From positions 1-50,769 of the forward strand of contig NZ_PKGB01000016.1 in NCBI RefSeq assembly GCF_002848135.1: a stretch of DNA of 50,769 nucleotides. The letters are read 5' to 3'. Both the position numbers and the translations under genes were made by a program. Shown piece by piece: positions 20,366 to 29,721 of this stretch. Below the pieces are notes generated by a model. The model worked only from the letters and a program-made list of their open reading frames with translations, was not told where the DNA came from and ran no database searches. How positions within the stretch are numbered: the stretch's first letter is position 1; the number at the start of each line of letters is the position of its first letter. Source of the DNA: Hydrogenovibrio sp. SC-1. Its GTDB lineage: Bacteria; Pseudomonadota; Gammaproteobacteria; Thiomicrospirales; Thiomicrospiraceae.

Positions 20366-21556
20366 ATGGAATACATTCCTGGTTTAGCAGGCGTTCCCGC
20401 CACCGAGTCTGAAATTTCTTATATTGATGGACAAAAGGGGGAGTTAACCTACCGGGGTTACAACATTATGGAGTTGGCTGAGTATTCCTCATTTGAGGAA
20501 ACGACCTTACTATTGTTGTTTGGGAATTTGCCAACCGAAACGGAATTAGCCGATTTTGAAACGAAACTGCGAAATGCCAGGCGTGTTAAATATAATTTAA
20601 GAGAAATTATGAAAAACCTGCCGGCAACGACGCACCCGATGCATATGCTACAGGTTGCTGTGGCTAGCTTGGCGAGTTTTTATCCCAGTACTGAGTATAT
20701 GAAGGGTGGGACAGAGAACCAAGACTATATCAACGAAGTAACGGTCAATATTATTTCTCACATGGGAACCCTAGTCGCGATGTGGGAGCATATGCGTAAT
20801 GGGTTTGATCCGATCGAACCGCGCAAAGACCTGACCTATGCTGAGAACTTTCTGTATATGGTGACGGGTGAAGAACCGGATAAAGATTGGGCAAGACTGT
20901 TGGATGCTTGTTTAATTTTGCATGCTGAGCATACCATTAACGCCTCAACTTTTACGACGATGGTCACCGGATCTACCTTGGCGAATCCTTGTTCTGTCAT
21001 CTCTTCTGCAATTGCTTCTTTATCGGGGCCGCTTCATGGGGGTGCGAATCAAAAAGTCATTGAAATGTTAGATGAGATCGGGTCTCCGCAAAATGCCCGC
21101 GCTTATATTGAAAAGCGGTTGTCAGAGAAGAAAGTGATCTGGGGAATGGGGCATCGAGAATACAAAACCAAAGATCCTCGTGCGACGATTTTGCAAAAGT
21201 TGTCATCTCAACTGCTGAAAAATAAAAGTCAGCAGGGATCTTTGAGCAAGGCTTTTGAAACAGCAATGGAAGTCGAAAAAGTGTGTGAAGAATTGCTGAG
21301 CCATAAAGGGGTTTATCCGAATGTAGATTTTTATTCGGGGATACTTTATAAAGAGATGGGCTTTGATGCGGGGCTTTTCACCCCCATTTTTGCCGTAGCA
21401 CGTTCAGCAGGTTGGATGGCGCACTGGCGTGAGCAATTACAGAATAATAAGATATTTCGTCCGACTCAAATCTACAAAGGGGTCGGCAACTCTTGTTATT
21501 TGCCAATGGAAAAGCGGACAGTTGGATTGCGGCAAGCATTTTGTGAAGACGAGTAA
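20366..21556 (+). CDS. gltA: Citrate synthase
   Basis: Condenses acetyl-CoA with oxaloacetate. The catalytic residues are visible: His in LHGGANQKV near residue 229, His in GMGHREY near 269 and Asp in NVDFYSG near 320. The 396-residue length and lack of an N-terminal NADH-binding domain fit the shorter dimeric type seen in Gram-positives and some autotrophs, rather than the 427-residue hexameric E. coli GltA. A 2-methylcitrate synthase cannot be excluded, but no prp genes are nearby. The symbol is therefore used loosely. Confidence 0.88.
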   Translation: MEYIPGLAGVPATESEISYIDGQKGELTYRGYNIMELAEYSSFEETTLLLLFGNLPTETELADFETKLRNARRVKYNLREIMKNLPATTHPMHMLQVAVASLASFYPSTEYMKGGTENQDYINEVTVNIISHMGTLVAMWEHMRNGFDPIEPRKDLTYAENFLYMVTGEEPDKDWARLLDACLILHAEHTINASTFTTMVTGSTLANPCSVISSAIASLSGPLHGGANQKVIEMLDEIGSPQNARAYIEKRLSEKKVIWGMGHREYKTKDPRATILQKLSSQLLKNKSQQGSLSKAFETAMEVEKVCEELLSHKGVYPNVDFYSGILYKEMGFDAGLFTPIFAVARSAGWMAHWREQLQNNKIFRPTQIYKGVGNSCYLPMEKRTVGLRQAFCEDE

Positions 21557-21574
21557 TTAACTGGGGATGTTTAT

Positions 21575-22699
21575 TTAAGGCGCCCAGATACCGCCTAGTA
21601 TTGAATCCGTCTCAGCACCAGTAATGCGTTTTAATGCGATTGGGGTGTTTGAGAGCCGTTGTTTGGCAAGCCAGGCACACATCATGGCCTCAATCGCATC
21701 GGGGTCAACATTCAGAGCCTGAGTTGTTTGTACTGAATAGGGTAACTGACCTTGTAATCGGTCGATCAAGGTTTCGTTATTGGCCCCACCCCCGCAAACC
21801 CATAGTGATTGAGGTTGTTTCGGTAGGGTTAACAGCGCCATTAATAGCGTTTCAACCGTTAACTGAGTTAAGCTGCTTAGTACATCTTCAGGTGCATAGC
21901 GCGCTAGTGAACCGGCAGTTTCTTTTAACCAGTTGGCGTTAAAATATTCTTTACCAGTCGATTTGGGGGCAGGTTTAGAAAAATATGGGTCTGCCATCCA
22001 TTTCGATAGCAACTGCGGCTTCACCTCGCCTTTCGCTGCCAAAGCACCATTTTTATCAAAGGGTCGCGCTAATGCGGTTTGACAGTAACTGTCCATTAAC
22101 CCATTGCCAGGCCCTGTGTCAAAGCCAATGACTTGATCATTTTCTAAATAGGTTAAGTTGGCAATGCCACCGATATTAACCACGACGGTGGGTAAATCGG
22201 TGTCAAATATAATGCGATGAAATGCTGGTGCAAGTGGTGCGCCCTGACCCTTTTTAGCAAGGTCATCGATTCTAAAATCAGCAACCGTACAAATTCCCGT
22301 ATTCTTAGCGATAAAAGCAGGGTGACCCACTTGCAAGCTCATAGGGATCTCTGGAGCATGGTATAGGGTTTGGCCGTGACTGCCTACAGCCTGGATTTGC
22401 TCAGGTTGTGTCTGAGTAGCCTCTAATAGCGTTAAAGCTGCTTGGCTAAATTGCTGTGCAACTTGATGTTCCAGTTGGCACAAGCTTTTTAGAGAAAGGG
22501 TTGGGTTATGGTTTAAGTCATCCAATTGCTGTTTAAGGCTGTCTGGATAAGGGATAGTCATAAAGCCTTTTAATACCGGTTGATGGGCTTGAAAGTCAAC
22601 CAGTGCCGCATCAACCCCATCAAGGCTGGTGCCAGACATTAAGCCAATATAGAGCGATGATTTATTCAAAATTGGCGGCGATCTGTGTATGCGGGTCAA
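21575..22699 (-). CDS. anmK: Anhydro-N-acetylmuramic acid kinase
   Basis: AnmK phosphorylates and opens anhydro-MurNAc in cell-wall recycling. The ATP-site block GLMSGTSLDGVDAALVDF is at about residues 19-36. NIGGIANLTYL and GFDTGPGNGLMD follow near residues 180-205, and the catalytic region matches the family. The start is uncertain: TTG at 22699 gives 374 residues and overlaps the upstream peptidase gene by 38 bases, while TTG at 22669 gives 364 residues with an 8-base overlap and is nearer to the E. coli N-terminus. Neither has a clear ribosome site. It is translationally coupled to the M23 peptidase gene. Confidence 0.93.
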   Translation of the reverse strand: MTRIHRSPPILNKSSLYIGLMSGTSLDGVDAALVDFQAHQPVLKGFMTIPYPDSLKQQLDDLNHNPTLSLKSLCQLEHQVAQQFSQAALTLLEATQTQPEQIQAVGSHGQTLYHAPEIPMSLQVGHPAFIAKNTGICTVADFRIDDLAKKGQGAPLAPAFHRIIFDTDLPTVVVNIGGIANLTYLENDQVIGFDTGPGNGLMDSYCQTALARPFDKNGALAAKGEVKPQLLSKWMADPYFSKPAPKSTGKEYFNANWLKETAGSLARYAPEDVLSSLTQLTVETLLMALLTLPKQPQSLWVCGGGANNETLIDRLQGQLPYSVQTTQALNVDPDAIEAMMCAWLAKQRLSNTPIALKRITGAETDSILGGIWAP

Positions 22700-23933
22700 G
22701 TCGACTGAGTTGTGCTGACATTAACCCAGAGAATTGATCAAAGCGGTTTCGATGTTTTCTTGGAACGGGGCTGGCGTCCGGAAACTTCACTTTTAATGGG
22801 TCAATATAGCGTCCATTTTTTCGGAATTCATAATGCAAGTGGGGGCCGGATGCCATGCCCGTTTGACCAATATAGCCAATCACTTGGCCTTGTTTGACCC
22901 ATTGTCCCCGTTTGAAATGACCAAATTTTGACATATGCGCATAAACGGTTGTGTATTTATCGGCATGTCGGATATAAATCACCCGGCCATAGCTGCGGCT
23001 CCAATAGCGTTTAATAATTTGTCCATCACCCGTAGCGCGGATGGGGGTACCCGTTGGACCTCCATAATCAACGCCGCGGTGCGCCCGCCATCTTTTTAAG
23101 ACAGGATGAAACCGTTTGGGTTTATAGCGAGAGGTAATTCGGACATAGTCCACTGGGTTTCTGAGGAAGGCTTTCCGTAAGTTCTGTTTGTTGTGGTCAT
23201 AGTAGCCTACAGACTGCCCTTTGGCGTCTTTTAGTAAAAATGCAGTATGGCGCTCATCGCCCCCTGTGATGATTTCTGCGGCGAGAATATTGCCATCGCC
23301 AATATATTCACCTTGAATATAGCGTTTTTCATAAATGACCTTAAAGGGGTCTCCTGGTCTTAACTGTCGGATGAAATCAATTTCCCAAGAAAAGATGTCG
23401 GCCAAGTTCATAATGGTTTTGGCGCTTAATCCTTGTGCTTCTCCACTGAGATAAAAAGAGTGTTGGATTAAACCGCTAGCCGTAACAATCTTGGTTTCAA
23501 TTGGGTGCTGAAGCTGCTCAATTTTAAAGCCTTCATCATTTGATGTTAATTGATAGTGTGTCTGCTCTGTTTTGGGGTAGAGAATCTTTTTTAACTGATT
23601 GTCGCTGTCTAACCAGATTTCTAATGCATCTCCAGCAGCAAGTTGAGTCAGCCATCGGCTGTTCGCAGTTTGGGTGATTTGATAGGTGGTTCTCGGGTCA
23701 ATACCAACTTCATTTAACACTTCAGAAAGGGAACCATTGGGCTTAACTTGAATCGTCTGCTTTTGCCAGTGTTTTTCAGTCTTATGGGGTTCAGTAGAGA
23801 TAACTTTTGCCAATGGAGGAAGTGGCATCAATGTTTTTTGAGGTGATTCAGATGCCGTAGCAAATTGGATTGCTAACAAAGATACGGAAATAAAAAGTAG
23901 CAAAAAATGCATTAGTGTTTTGTAACGGCTCAC
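22662..23933 (-). CDS. mepM: M23 family murein endopeptidase (MepM-like)
   Basis: Predicted periplasmic zinc endopeptidase that cuts peptidoglycan cross-links during growth. An N-terminal hydrophobic segment (about residues 8-27) is a signal peptide or anchor. A LysM/OapA-like region spans about 60-130. The C-terminal LytM domain has the zinc ligands in HRGVDYGG near 285 and HLHYEF near 366. At 423 residues it resembles E. coli MepM. The start is GTG; an ATG 7 codons in would also leave an intact signal sequence. It is upstream of anmK, a conserved pair that links wall cleavage and recycling. Confidence 0.9.
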   Translation of the reverse strand: MSRYKTLMHFLLLFISVSLLAIQFATASESPQKTLMPLPPLAKVISTEPHKTEKHWQKQTIQVKPNGSLSEVLNEVGIDPRTTYQITQTANSRWLTQLAAGDALEIWLDSDNQLKKILYPKTEQTHYQLTSNDEGFKIEQLQHPIETKIVTASGLIQHSFYLSGEAQGLSAKTIMNLADIFSWEIDFIRQLRPGDPFKVIYEKRYIQGEYIGDGNILAAEIITGGDERHTAFLLKDAKGQSVGYYDHNKQNLRKAFLRNPVDYVRITSRYKPKRFHPVLKRWRAHRGVDYGGPTGTPIRATGDGQIIKRYWSRSYGRVIYIRHADKYTTVYAHMSKFGHFKRGQWVKQGQVIGYIGQTGMASGPHLHYEFRKNGRYIDPLKVKFPDASPVPRKHRNRFDQFSGLMSAQLSRLDPHTQIAANFE

Positions 23934-23989
23934 AATATCTAAGGTTCGCTTTAGTTGGTTTGATTGATATTTTGGCTGATAATTCTTAA

Positions 23990-23995
23990 ATTATA
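23990..23995 (-). promoter_or_regulatory. Possible promoter of mepM-anmK
   Basis: On the minus strand a perfect TATAAT lies 57 bases before the mepM start, with TTAAAT 16 bases upstream as a weak -35. It sits in the 132-base tusA/mepM gap. Confidence 0.4.
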
Positions 23996-24065
23996 CTGAA
24001 AATCACTTGATATTTAAGCCTTTTAAACCAATCTTCCTTTGCTAGTCCCACTTTAAAGTAGTCGA

Positions 24066-24305
24066 CTAACTTTCTTTTGCGTTGACTCTAATGGTCAATA
24101 ACTGATGTTGAGAGAGGGTTTCGATGCTTAAAAAATCATGTCTATTCAGGCGACACCAACTTCGAACGTCTTTTTCAGCGGCCTTATCCGTGGTAAGCAG
24201 TTTTAAGAGTTGACCCGGCTCACAGCGACGGACCTGTTGCTGCAGTTTAATCACTGGCATTGGACATTTTAAACCAGTTGCATCAATCTCAAGGGCTTCA
24301 GGCAT
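24066..24305 (-). CDS. tusA: TusA-family sulfur carrier protein
   Basis: TusA-type proteins carry sulfur as a persulfide, for tRNA thiolation in enterics or for the Dsr/Hdr pathways in sulfur oxidisers. The 79-residue protein has the key LKCPMPVIKLQQ motif with the active cysteine at residue 14 and TTDKAAEKDVRSWC downstream. Another Cys is at about residue 51. Its partner pathway cannot be told from the context. It is divergent from glyQ. Confidence 0.88.
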   Translation of the reverse strand: MPEALEIDATGLKCPMPVIKLQQQVRRCEPGQLLKLLTTDKAAEKDVRSWCRLNRHDFLSIETLSQHQLLTIRVNAKES

Positions 24306-24417
24306 ATTTTTTATTCGTAACTTGTTATAATTGTCGCTATTTTACGTTACTTTCAAGTGTATGGCGACTCTCAAAGGAGAGAAAGGCCACTTATAATTTA
24401 TTGAACAGGAATCAACA

Positions 24418-25344
24418 GTGTCAAATAATGCGGCAACCGATATTTCAACATTTCAAGGACTGATCCAAACGCTTCAAGCCTTTTGGGCGGAGCAGGGCTG
24501 CGTGATTATGCAGCCTTACGATAATGAGATGGGAGCAGGGACTTTTCACCCATCGACTTTTTTAAGGTCAATTGGGCCAGAGCCTTGGCGAGCAGCTTAT
24601 GTGCAACCTTGTCGGCGACCCACGGATGGTCGTTATGGTGAAAACCCGAATCGACTGCAGCATTATTATCAGTTTCAGGTGATGTTAAAGCCATCGCCTG
24701 ATAATATCCAAGACTTGTATTTGGATTCATTAAAAGCGTTAGGCATTGACCCATTAGAGCATGATATTCGTTTTGTGGAAGATAACTGGGAATCGCCAAC
24801 CTTAGGTGCTTGGGGGTTAGGCTGGGAAGTCTGGATGAATGGCATGGAAGTGACCCAGTTTACCTATTTTCAGCAGGTTGGCGGGTTAGAGTGTCGTCCA
24901 GTCACTGGAGAAATAACCTATGGCCTAGAGCGAATTGCTATGTATTTGCAAGGGGTCAATAGTGTCTACGATTTGACCTGGGTGAATGGCCCAGCTGGCA
25001 AAGTGACCTATGGCGATGTGTTCCATCAAAATGAAGTGGAGATGTCGACCTACAACTTTGAAAAAGCCGATACCGATATTCTGTTTCGAACTTTTGATGA
25101 ATGTGAAGCGACGTTCAGTCAATTGGTGTCTGATAAGTTACCCTTACCCGCATATGAGCAGGTATTGAAAGCCTCTCATGCCTTTAATTTATTAGATGCA
25201 AGGCATGCGATTAGTGTGACAGAAAGAGCTCGATTTATTGGTCGCGTGCGCAATATGGCCAAACAAATTGCGGAAGCTTACTATGAAGGACGTGAAACAC
25301 TTGGGTTCCCTTTGGTAAAAACAGTCGAAGCGGAGGGGAAATAA
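24418..25344 (+). CDS. glyQ: Glycyl-tRNA synthetase alpha subunit
   Basis: The alpha chain of the tetrameric glycyl-tRNA synthetase holds the class II active site. It contains [19 protein letters not shown] near residues 31-49 and [18 protein letters not shown], both diagnostic. The GTG start at 24418 has AGGA 7 bases upstream. Two TATAAT boxes upstream (24326, preceded by TGT as an extended -10, and 24392) could serve the operon. It is followed after 1 base by glyS. Confidence 0.97.
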   Translation: MSNNAATDISTFQGLIQTLQAFWAEQGCVIMQPYDNEMGAGTFHPSTFLRSIGPEPWRAAYVQPCRRPTDGRYGENPNRLQHYYQFQVMLKPSPDNIQDLYLDSLKALGIDPLEHDIRFVEDNWESPTLGAWGLGWEVWMNGMEVTQFTYFQQVGGLECRPVTGEITYGLERIAMYLQGVNSVYDLTWVNGPAGKVTYGDVFHQNEVEMSTYNFEKADTDILFRTFDECEATFSQLVSDKLPLPAYEQVLKASHAFNLLDARHAISVTERARFIGRVRNMAKQIAEAYYEGRETLGFPLVKTVEAEGK

Positions 25345-25345
25345 T

Positions 25346-27421
25346 ATGACAATGAATACAGCAGATTTTTTAGTTGAAATTGGAACCGAAGAACTTCCGC
25401 CAAAAGCGTTAAAAACCCTTTCTGATGCGTTTATGAAGGGTATCACACTCGGGCTAGAGGAAGCAGAGTTAAGTTTTGAAACAGTGACCGCTTTTGCATC
25501 CCCCCGTCGTTTAGCCGTGATGGTTAAAGCGTTACAAACCAAACAAGCTGATAAAACGGTTGAGCGTAAAGGGCCAGCAAAAAAAGCCGCGTTTGATGCC
25601 GAGGGGGAACCCACTAAAGCCTTGCTGGGCTTTGCAAGAGGTTGTGGCGCAGAGGTTTCTGACCTATCGGAAATTGAAACCGATAAAGGCATTTGGATGG
25701 TTTACCACCTAGCCCAAAAAGGACAGATGGCCGCAGAATTATTGCCGAATATTGTCAACAAATCACTGAGCCAGTTACCCATTCCTAAGCGGATGCGGTG
25801 GGGAAGTTCGGACGTCGAGTTTGTGCGCCCTGTGCATTGGGTTCTGATGCTGTTAGGGAATCAGGTTGTGCCAGCTACGATATTGGGACACACCGCATCG
25901 AATCAAACTTATGGACATCGTTTTCATGCCCCTGGTGCAATTGGCATTGAACAGCCAACTGACTATGTCGACGCGCTTAAACAAAAAGGCTATGTTCAAG
26001 CAGATTTTGCCGAACGCAAAGCCGCTATTCGTCAGCAAGTTGAAGCCGCGGCAAAAGCAGTGGGAGGTGTTGCTGAAGTGGATGACGACTTATTAGAGGA
26101 AGTCACCGCTTTAAATGAATGGCCGACGGCGGTAGTAGGAGAGTTTGATGAAAGTTTCCTAGCGGTGCCGCCAGAAGCCTTAATATCAGCGATGAAAGGC
26201 CATCAGAAGTATTTCCATATTTTAGATGGCAATGGCCGTTTGATGGCGAAATTTATTACGGTTTCGAATATTGAAAGTGTGAATCCAGATTCCGTAAAAC
26301 ACGGTAATGAACGCGTGATTCGACCAAGATTGGCGGATGCCACTTTCTTTTGGAATCAGGATCGAAAGCAACCATTAGATGATTTCTTGCCTCGATTAAA
26401 AACTGTCGTGTTTCAGCAGAAGCTTGGTACCCTATATGACAAGACTGAGCGCTTGGAAACCTTAGTGGTCAAAGTTGGACGGTCATTAGGTGAAAGTGCA
26501 GAAATCCTAGAAAGAGCGGCACGCTTATCTAAATGTGATTTGATGACAGAAATGGTCGGAGAGTTCCCAGACCTTCAAGGCATCATGGGACGGTATTATG
26601 CACAAGCCCAACACGAAGATACCCGCGTGGCTGAAGCTCTGGATGGGCAATATCAACCTCGTTTCGCCGGCGATGATCTGCCGAATGGTGCAGTTTCCCA
26701 AGCTCTGGCGATTGCCGATAAGCTAGATACCATTACCGGTATTTACGGCATTGGTCAGATTCCTACTGGAGATAAGGACCCGTTTGGATTGCGCCGTTCG
26801 GCCTTGGGTCTGGTGCGTATTATTATTGAAAAAGCGTTGGATTTAGATTTGCAATTAATGATTCGTTATAGTCTTGAATTGCAAGCAAATATCGATGTCA
26901 ATGATACTTTGGTAATGGATATTTATGAGTTCATTATCAGTCGATTAAAAGCGTATTATGCGGACCAAGGTGTGAGTGCCGAGCAGTTTGAGGCAGTTCG
27001 TGTTTGTGGGCCATCACATCCATTGGACTTTGCAAAACGGATTGATGCGGTCTGCCAGTTTAGCAATATGGAAGAAGCCGCCAGTCTCAGCGCTGCCAAT
27101 AAGCGTATTGCGAATATTCTGAAAAAAGTGACGGTGGCGTTACCGGAAGAGGTTTCTGCCGAACTGTTTTCGGAAGCGGCTGAACAGCAATTGTTTAGCG
27201 CATTGGATGCCTTGCGTGAATCGGTCAGCACGAAAATTGCAGAGCGAGACTATACTAGCGCAATGCAGTTATTGGCAACCATTCGTCAGCCAGTCGATGC
27301 ATTCTTTGATGGTGTGATGGTGATGGCGGAGGATGAAGCGGTCAAACTCAATCGACTGGCTTTACTCAACCAGATTTATCAACTATTTAGACAAGTGGCA
27401 GATATTTCAAGGTTGTCATAA
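25346..27421 (+). CDS. glyS: Glycyl-tRNA synthetase beta subunit
   Basis: The beta chain binds tRNA-Gly. It begins with FLVEIGTEELPPKAL (residues 8-22), the family signature, and contains GHQKYFHI and an HD-like block. A DALR-type anticodon-binding C-terminus follows. Its 691 residues match E. coli GlyS. GAGGGG about 8 bases before ATG at 25346 supports this start; a second ATG is two codons in. A bulged terminator hairpin follows. Confidence 0.97.
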   Translation: MTMNTADFLVEIGTEELPPKALKTLSDAFMKGITLGLEEAELSFETVTAFASPRRLAVMVKALQTKQADKTVERKGPAKKAAFDAEGEPTKALLGFARGCGAEVSDLSEIETDKGIWMVYHLAQKGQMAAELLPNIVNKSLSQLPIPKRMRWGSSDVEFVRPVHWVLMLLGNQVVPATILGHTASNQTYGHRFHAPGAIGIEQPTDYVDALKQKGYVQADFAERKAAIRQQVEAAAKAVGGVAEVDDDLLEEVTALNEWPTAVVGEFDESFLAVPPEALISAMKGHQKYFHILDGNGRLMAKFITVSNIESVNPDSVKHGNERVIRPRLADATFFWNQDRKQPLDDFLPRLKTVVFQQKLGTLYDKTERLETLVVKVGRSLGESAEILERAARLSKCDLMTEMVGEFPDLQGIMGRYYAQAQHEDTRVAEALDGQYQPRFAGDDLPNGAVSQALAIADKLDTITGIYGIGQIPTGDKDPFGLRRSALGLVRIIIEKALDLDLQLMIRYSLELQANIDVNDTLVMDIYEFIISRLKAYYADQGVSAEQFEAVRVCGPSHPLDFAKRIDAVCQFSNMEEAASLSAANKRIANILKKVTVALPEEVSAELFSEAAEQQLFSALDALRESVSTKIAERDYTSAMQLLATIRQPVDAFFDGVMVMAEDEAVKLNRLALLNQIYQLFRQVADISRLS

Positions 27422-27471
27422 CCTAAACAGGACTTTTCGAGGTGTTGAACAAAGCATGCTCGGATTTATTG

Positions 27472-27516
27472 ACGGACTCACAGCATTGCTTGCTGTTGAG
27501 TCCGTTTTGTTTTGTT
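27472..27516 (+). terminator. Terminator of glyQS
   Basis: A long stem ACGGACTCACAGCA pairs with a downstream arm that has a single bulged T; the loop is 5 bases. It is followed by TTTTGTTTTGTTTT. Confidence 0.8.
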
Positions 27517-27547
27517 TTCCCAGTTATTGGTAGCTTAAAAAGTCAAG

Positions 27548-27567
27548 AATAACCAGGCCTGGTTATT
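27548..27567. repeat. Palindromic repeat copy 3, between glyS and gmhB
   Basis: A perfect 20-base palindrome with core ACCAGGCCTGGT and outer arms AATA/TATT, followed by a T run on the plus strand. It lies 31 bases before the gmhB start, downstream of the glyQS terminator. Confidence 0.88.
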
Positions 27568-27598
27568 TTTTTACTGGTTTGAAGGAATAAACCCTACT

Positions 27599-28135
27599 AT
27601 GAAAATCATTGTGTTAGATCGGGACGGCGTCATCAATGAAGACTCCGATGACTATATTAAACACCCGGATGAATGGCATCCAATTTCAGGAAGTCTTGAA
27701 GCCATAGCCGTGCTGAAACAACGCGGTTGGACCGTAGCGATTGCGACGAATCAGTCTGGCATTCGACGAGGGTATTACAATCGACAAACTTTGCATGCGA
27801 TGCATCAAAAGTTTCAAGCGTTATTGAAATCGCATTCGGTCAGTGTGGATTGGATTAGTTACTCACCGTATGTCGCTGAGGATTTAAGTCCTTGTCGTAA
27901 ACCGCAAACGGGCATGTTGAGAGCCATCGAAAACCGATTTGGCTGTGCGTTAAAAGGACAACCAATGGTGGGCGATTCATTGGCCGACATCCGTGTGGCG
28001 AAAGCCCATCAGATGCGCCCTTTTTTGGTTAAAACCGGAAAGGGGATGCGAACGCTGGCTTCTAAGGCACCTGAGCTGCAAGGTGTTCCTGTCTATGAGT
28101 CCTTGGCAGCAGCCGTAAAGGAAAATTGGTTATGA
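27599..28135 (+). CDS. gmhB: D,D-heptose 1,7-bisphosphate phosphatase (GmhB-like HAD)
   Basis: HAD-superfamily histidinol-phosphatase/GmhB type, predicted to remove the C7 phosphate in ADP-heptose synthesis for LPS core. Seen: DRDGVINEDS near residue 7 (nucleophile and acid Asp), ATNQSGI near 50, CRKPQTGML near 103 and GDSLADI near 127. The zinc-binding loop usual in GmhB (CPH...CxC) is reduced to SPYVAEDLSPCRKP, with only one Cys. The true substrate may therefore differ, or this is a zinc-free form. It overlaps plsC by 4 bases (ATGA). Confidence 0.85.
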   Translation: MKIIVLDRDGVINEDSDDYIKHPDEWHPISGSLEAIAVLKQRGWTVAIATNQSGIRRGYYNRQTLHAMHQKFQALLKSHSVSVDWISYSPYVAEDLSPCRKPQTGMLRAIENRFGCALKGQPMVGDSLADIRVAKAHQMRPFLVKTGKGMRTLASKAPELQGVPVYESLAAAVKENWL

Positions 28136-28860
28136 AATTGATTTATTTATTGCGCTCACTGGTGTTTTCGATTGGTCAAATAACCACCTTAATCTTTTTT
28201 TCGGTGTTTGGGTTGTTGCTGTATCCTTTTTCTCACCAGGTCCGCTATCGCTTTATCCATTACTGGGCGCGGTTTTGTATTGTATGGTTGCGATGGACTT
28301 GTGGGGTCAAATATCGTGTATTTGGCTCAGAAAATATTGATTTTTCTAAGGCTGGTTTGGTTTTTGCTAGACACGAATCGGCATGGGAAACGTTCGCGTT
28401 TCAAGCAATTTTCCCGCAACTGACCTTCGTTTTGAAAAAGGAACTACTTAAAATTCCTTTTTTTGGTTGGGGACTGGCGATGCTGAGTCCGATTGCGATT
28501 GATCGGAACGCTGGTCGCAAGGCGATTAAACAAGTGGTCACGGAAGGCTGTCAAAGGATTGACGATCAGGTGTGGGTTGTCATCTTCCCCGAAGGTACGA
28601 GAATGCCTGCGGGGGTGCCGGGCGACATTAAGTCCGGTGGCGCTATGTTGGCAAAAAAGGCGTTGGCCCCCGTTTACTTGGTTGCACATAATGCTGGCAG
28701 TTGTTGGCCTAAAAATAGTTTTATAAAAAAACCAGGAACGATTGACGTTTATATCAGTCCACCACTGGATGTTGCAGCTTTATCGGTTGCAGAAATTAAT
28801 CAAAAAACAGAGGAATGGTTGTTTGCGCCTCATAGACCTCCTAAAAAGGAGGCAGTTTAA
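28132..28860 (+). CDS. plsC: 1-acyl-sn-glycerol-3-phosphate acyltransferase
   Basis: Inner-membrane acyltransferase making phosphatidic acid. There are one or two N-terminal hydrophobic segments (about residues 5-30). The catalytic block RHESAWETFA near 82 has the HESAWET form common in gammaproteobacteria rather than classic HX4D, and FPEGTRMPAG lies near 153. ATG at 28132, with AAGGA upstream, overlaps the gmhB stop; a TTG two codons earlier is less likely. The gmhB-plsC pairing suggests an envelope-lipid unit. Confidence 0.9.
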   Translation: MKLIYLLRSLVFSIGQITTLIFFSVFGLLLYPFSHQVRYRFIHYWARFCIVWLRWTCGVKYRVFGSENIDFSKAGLVFARHESAWETFAFQAIFPQLTFVLKKELLKIPFFGWGLAMLSPIAIDRNAGRKAIKQVVTEGCQRIDDQVWVVIFPEGTRMPAGVPGDIKSGGAMLAKKALAPVYLVAHNAGSCWPKNSFIKKPGTIDVYISPPLDVAALSVAEINQKTEEWLFAPHRPPKKEAV

Positions 28861-28885
28861 GTCGGCAAAAGCACTTTGATAATAA

Positions 28886-29710
28886 ATGAGTAAATTGGCA
28901 ACCTTCATTGGCGTCATTTTAGGACTGATTATTGTTGGTATGAGTATGTTTGACTTTGAAAAAGGTCAGATACTCATGGCTTTTTTTAATTGGCAGGGGT
29001 TGTTGGTGGTGCTGGGCGGCACTTTTGCGGCAACCTTTATCAACTATCCTTTAAGTCAAATGGGTTGTGCGTTTAATGGTTTAGGTAAAATCTTTTTTTC
29101 AGAACCGCCTTCCGACAATGAAGCCATTGAGCAAATTCTCTATCTAAGTCATATTGTCCAGAAAAAAGGCATTTTAGGCGTTGAGCGTGAAATTGACTTG
29201 CTTTCTGATCCTTTCCTGAGGTTTTCGATATCAGAGATGATGGTCTATCGAGATATTGATCTGCTCCGTAATAGTTTAGAAAACCGTTTAAATTCGATGC
29301 GACTACGTCATCTGACTTGCCAAGATATGTTCAATAATATGGCCGCATATGCGCCTGCATTTGGCATGATGGGAACGGTAATGGGGTTAATTATGATGAT
29401 GACGGCTCAAATGGCTCCGACCGACCCTACTGCCTTTTCGGGCGGTACAGATAATATGCTTGCTAACTTGTTGCAAGGGATGGGGTTAGCTCTGGTAACC
29501 ACCTTCTATGGCGTTTTATTTGCTAACTTTGTATTCATTCCTTCCGCAGGGAAGTTAAAGGTATTGTCTGATGCGGAAATATTTAAAAACGAAATTTTGA
29601 TTTTTGGGGTGTTGGGTTTAAAACAAGAGCAATCGCCACTGCTGTTAAGAGAAAGCATGATGGCCTTTTTAAATGAGAAAACCAAACAAAAACTGGCTGA
29701 TGCGGCCTAG
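28886..29710 (+). CDS. MotA/PomA-like stator subunit, first gene of a three-gene Mot-like operon
   Basis: A 274-residue inner-membrane protein of the MotA/TolQ/ExbB proton-channel superfamily. Four membrane segments are seen: about residues 4-20, 33-52, 155-177 and 193-215. The third has PAFGMMGTVMGL and the fourth LALVTTFYGVLFAN, close to PomA rather than to the longer E. coli MotA. The cytoplasmic loop between segments 2 and 3 carries charged residues as in stators. It has only a weak ribosome site. It is followed by two MotB-like genes and is distinct from the motA at 37976. Confidence 0.88.
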   Translation: MSKLATFIGVILGLIIVGMSMFDFEKGQILMAFFNWQGLLVVLGGTFAATFINYPLSQMGCAFNGLGKIFFSEPPSDNEAIEQILYLSHIVQKKGILGVEREIDLLSDPFLRFSISEMMVYRDIDLLRNSLENRLNSMRLRHLTCQDMFNNMAAYAPAFGMMGTVMGLIMMMTAQMAPTDPTAFSGGTDNMLANLLQGMGLALVTTFYGVLFANFVFIPSAGKLKVLSDAEIFKNEILIFGVLGLKQEQSPLLLRESMMAFLNEKTKQKLADAA

Positions 29711-29721
29711 GCGAGGCGCCG

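Noticed and set aside
25192-25692. 166-codon minus-strand frame across the glyQ/glyS junction
   Set aside because: Shadow frame opposite two essential genes; its composition is that of antisense translation.
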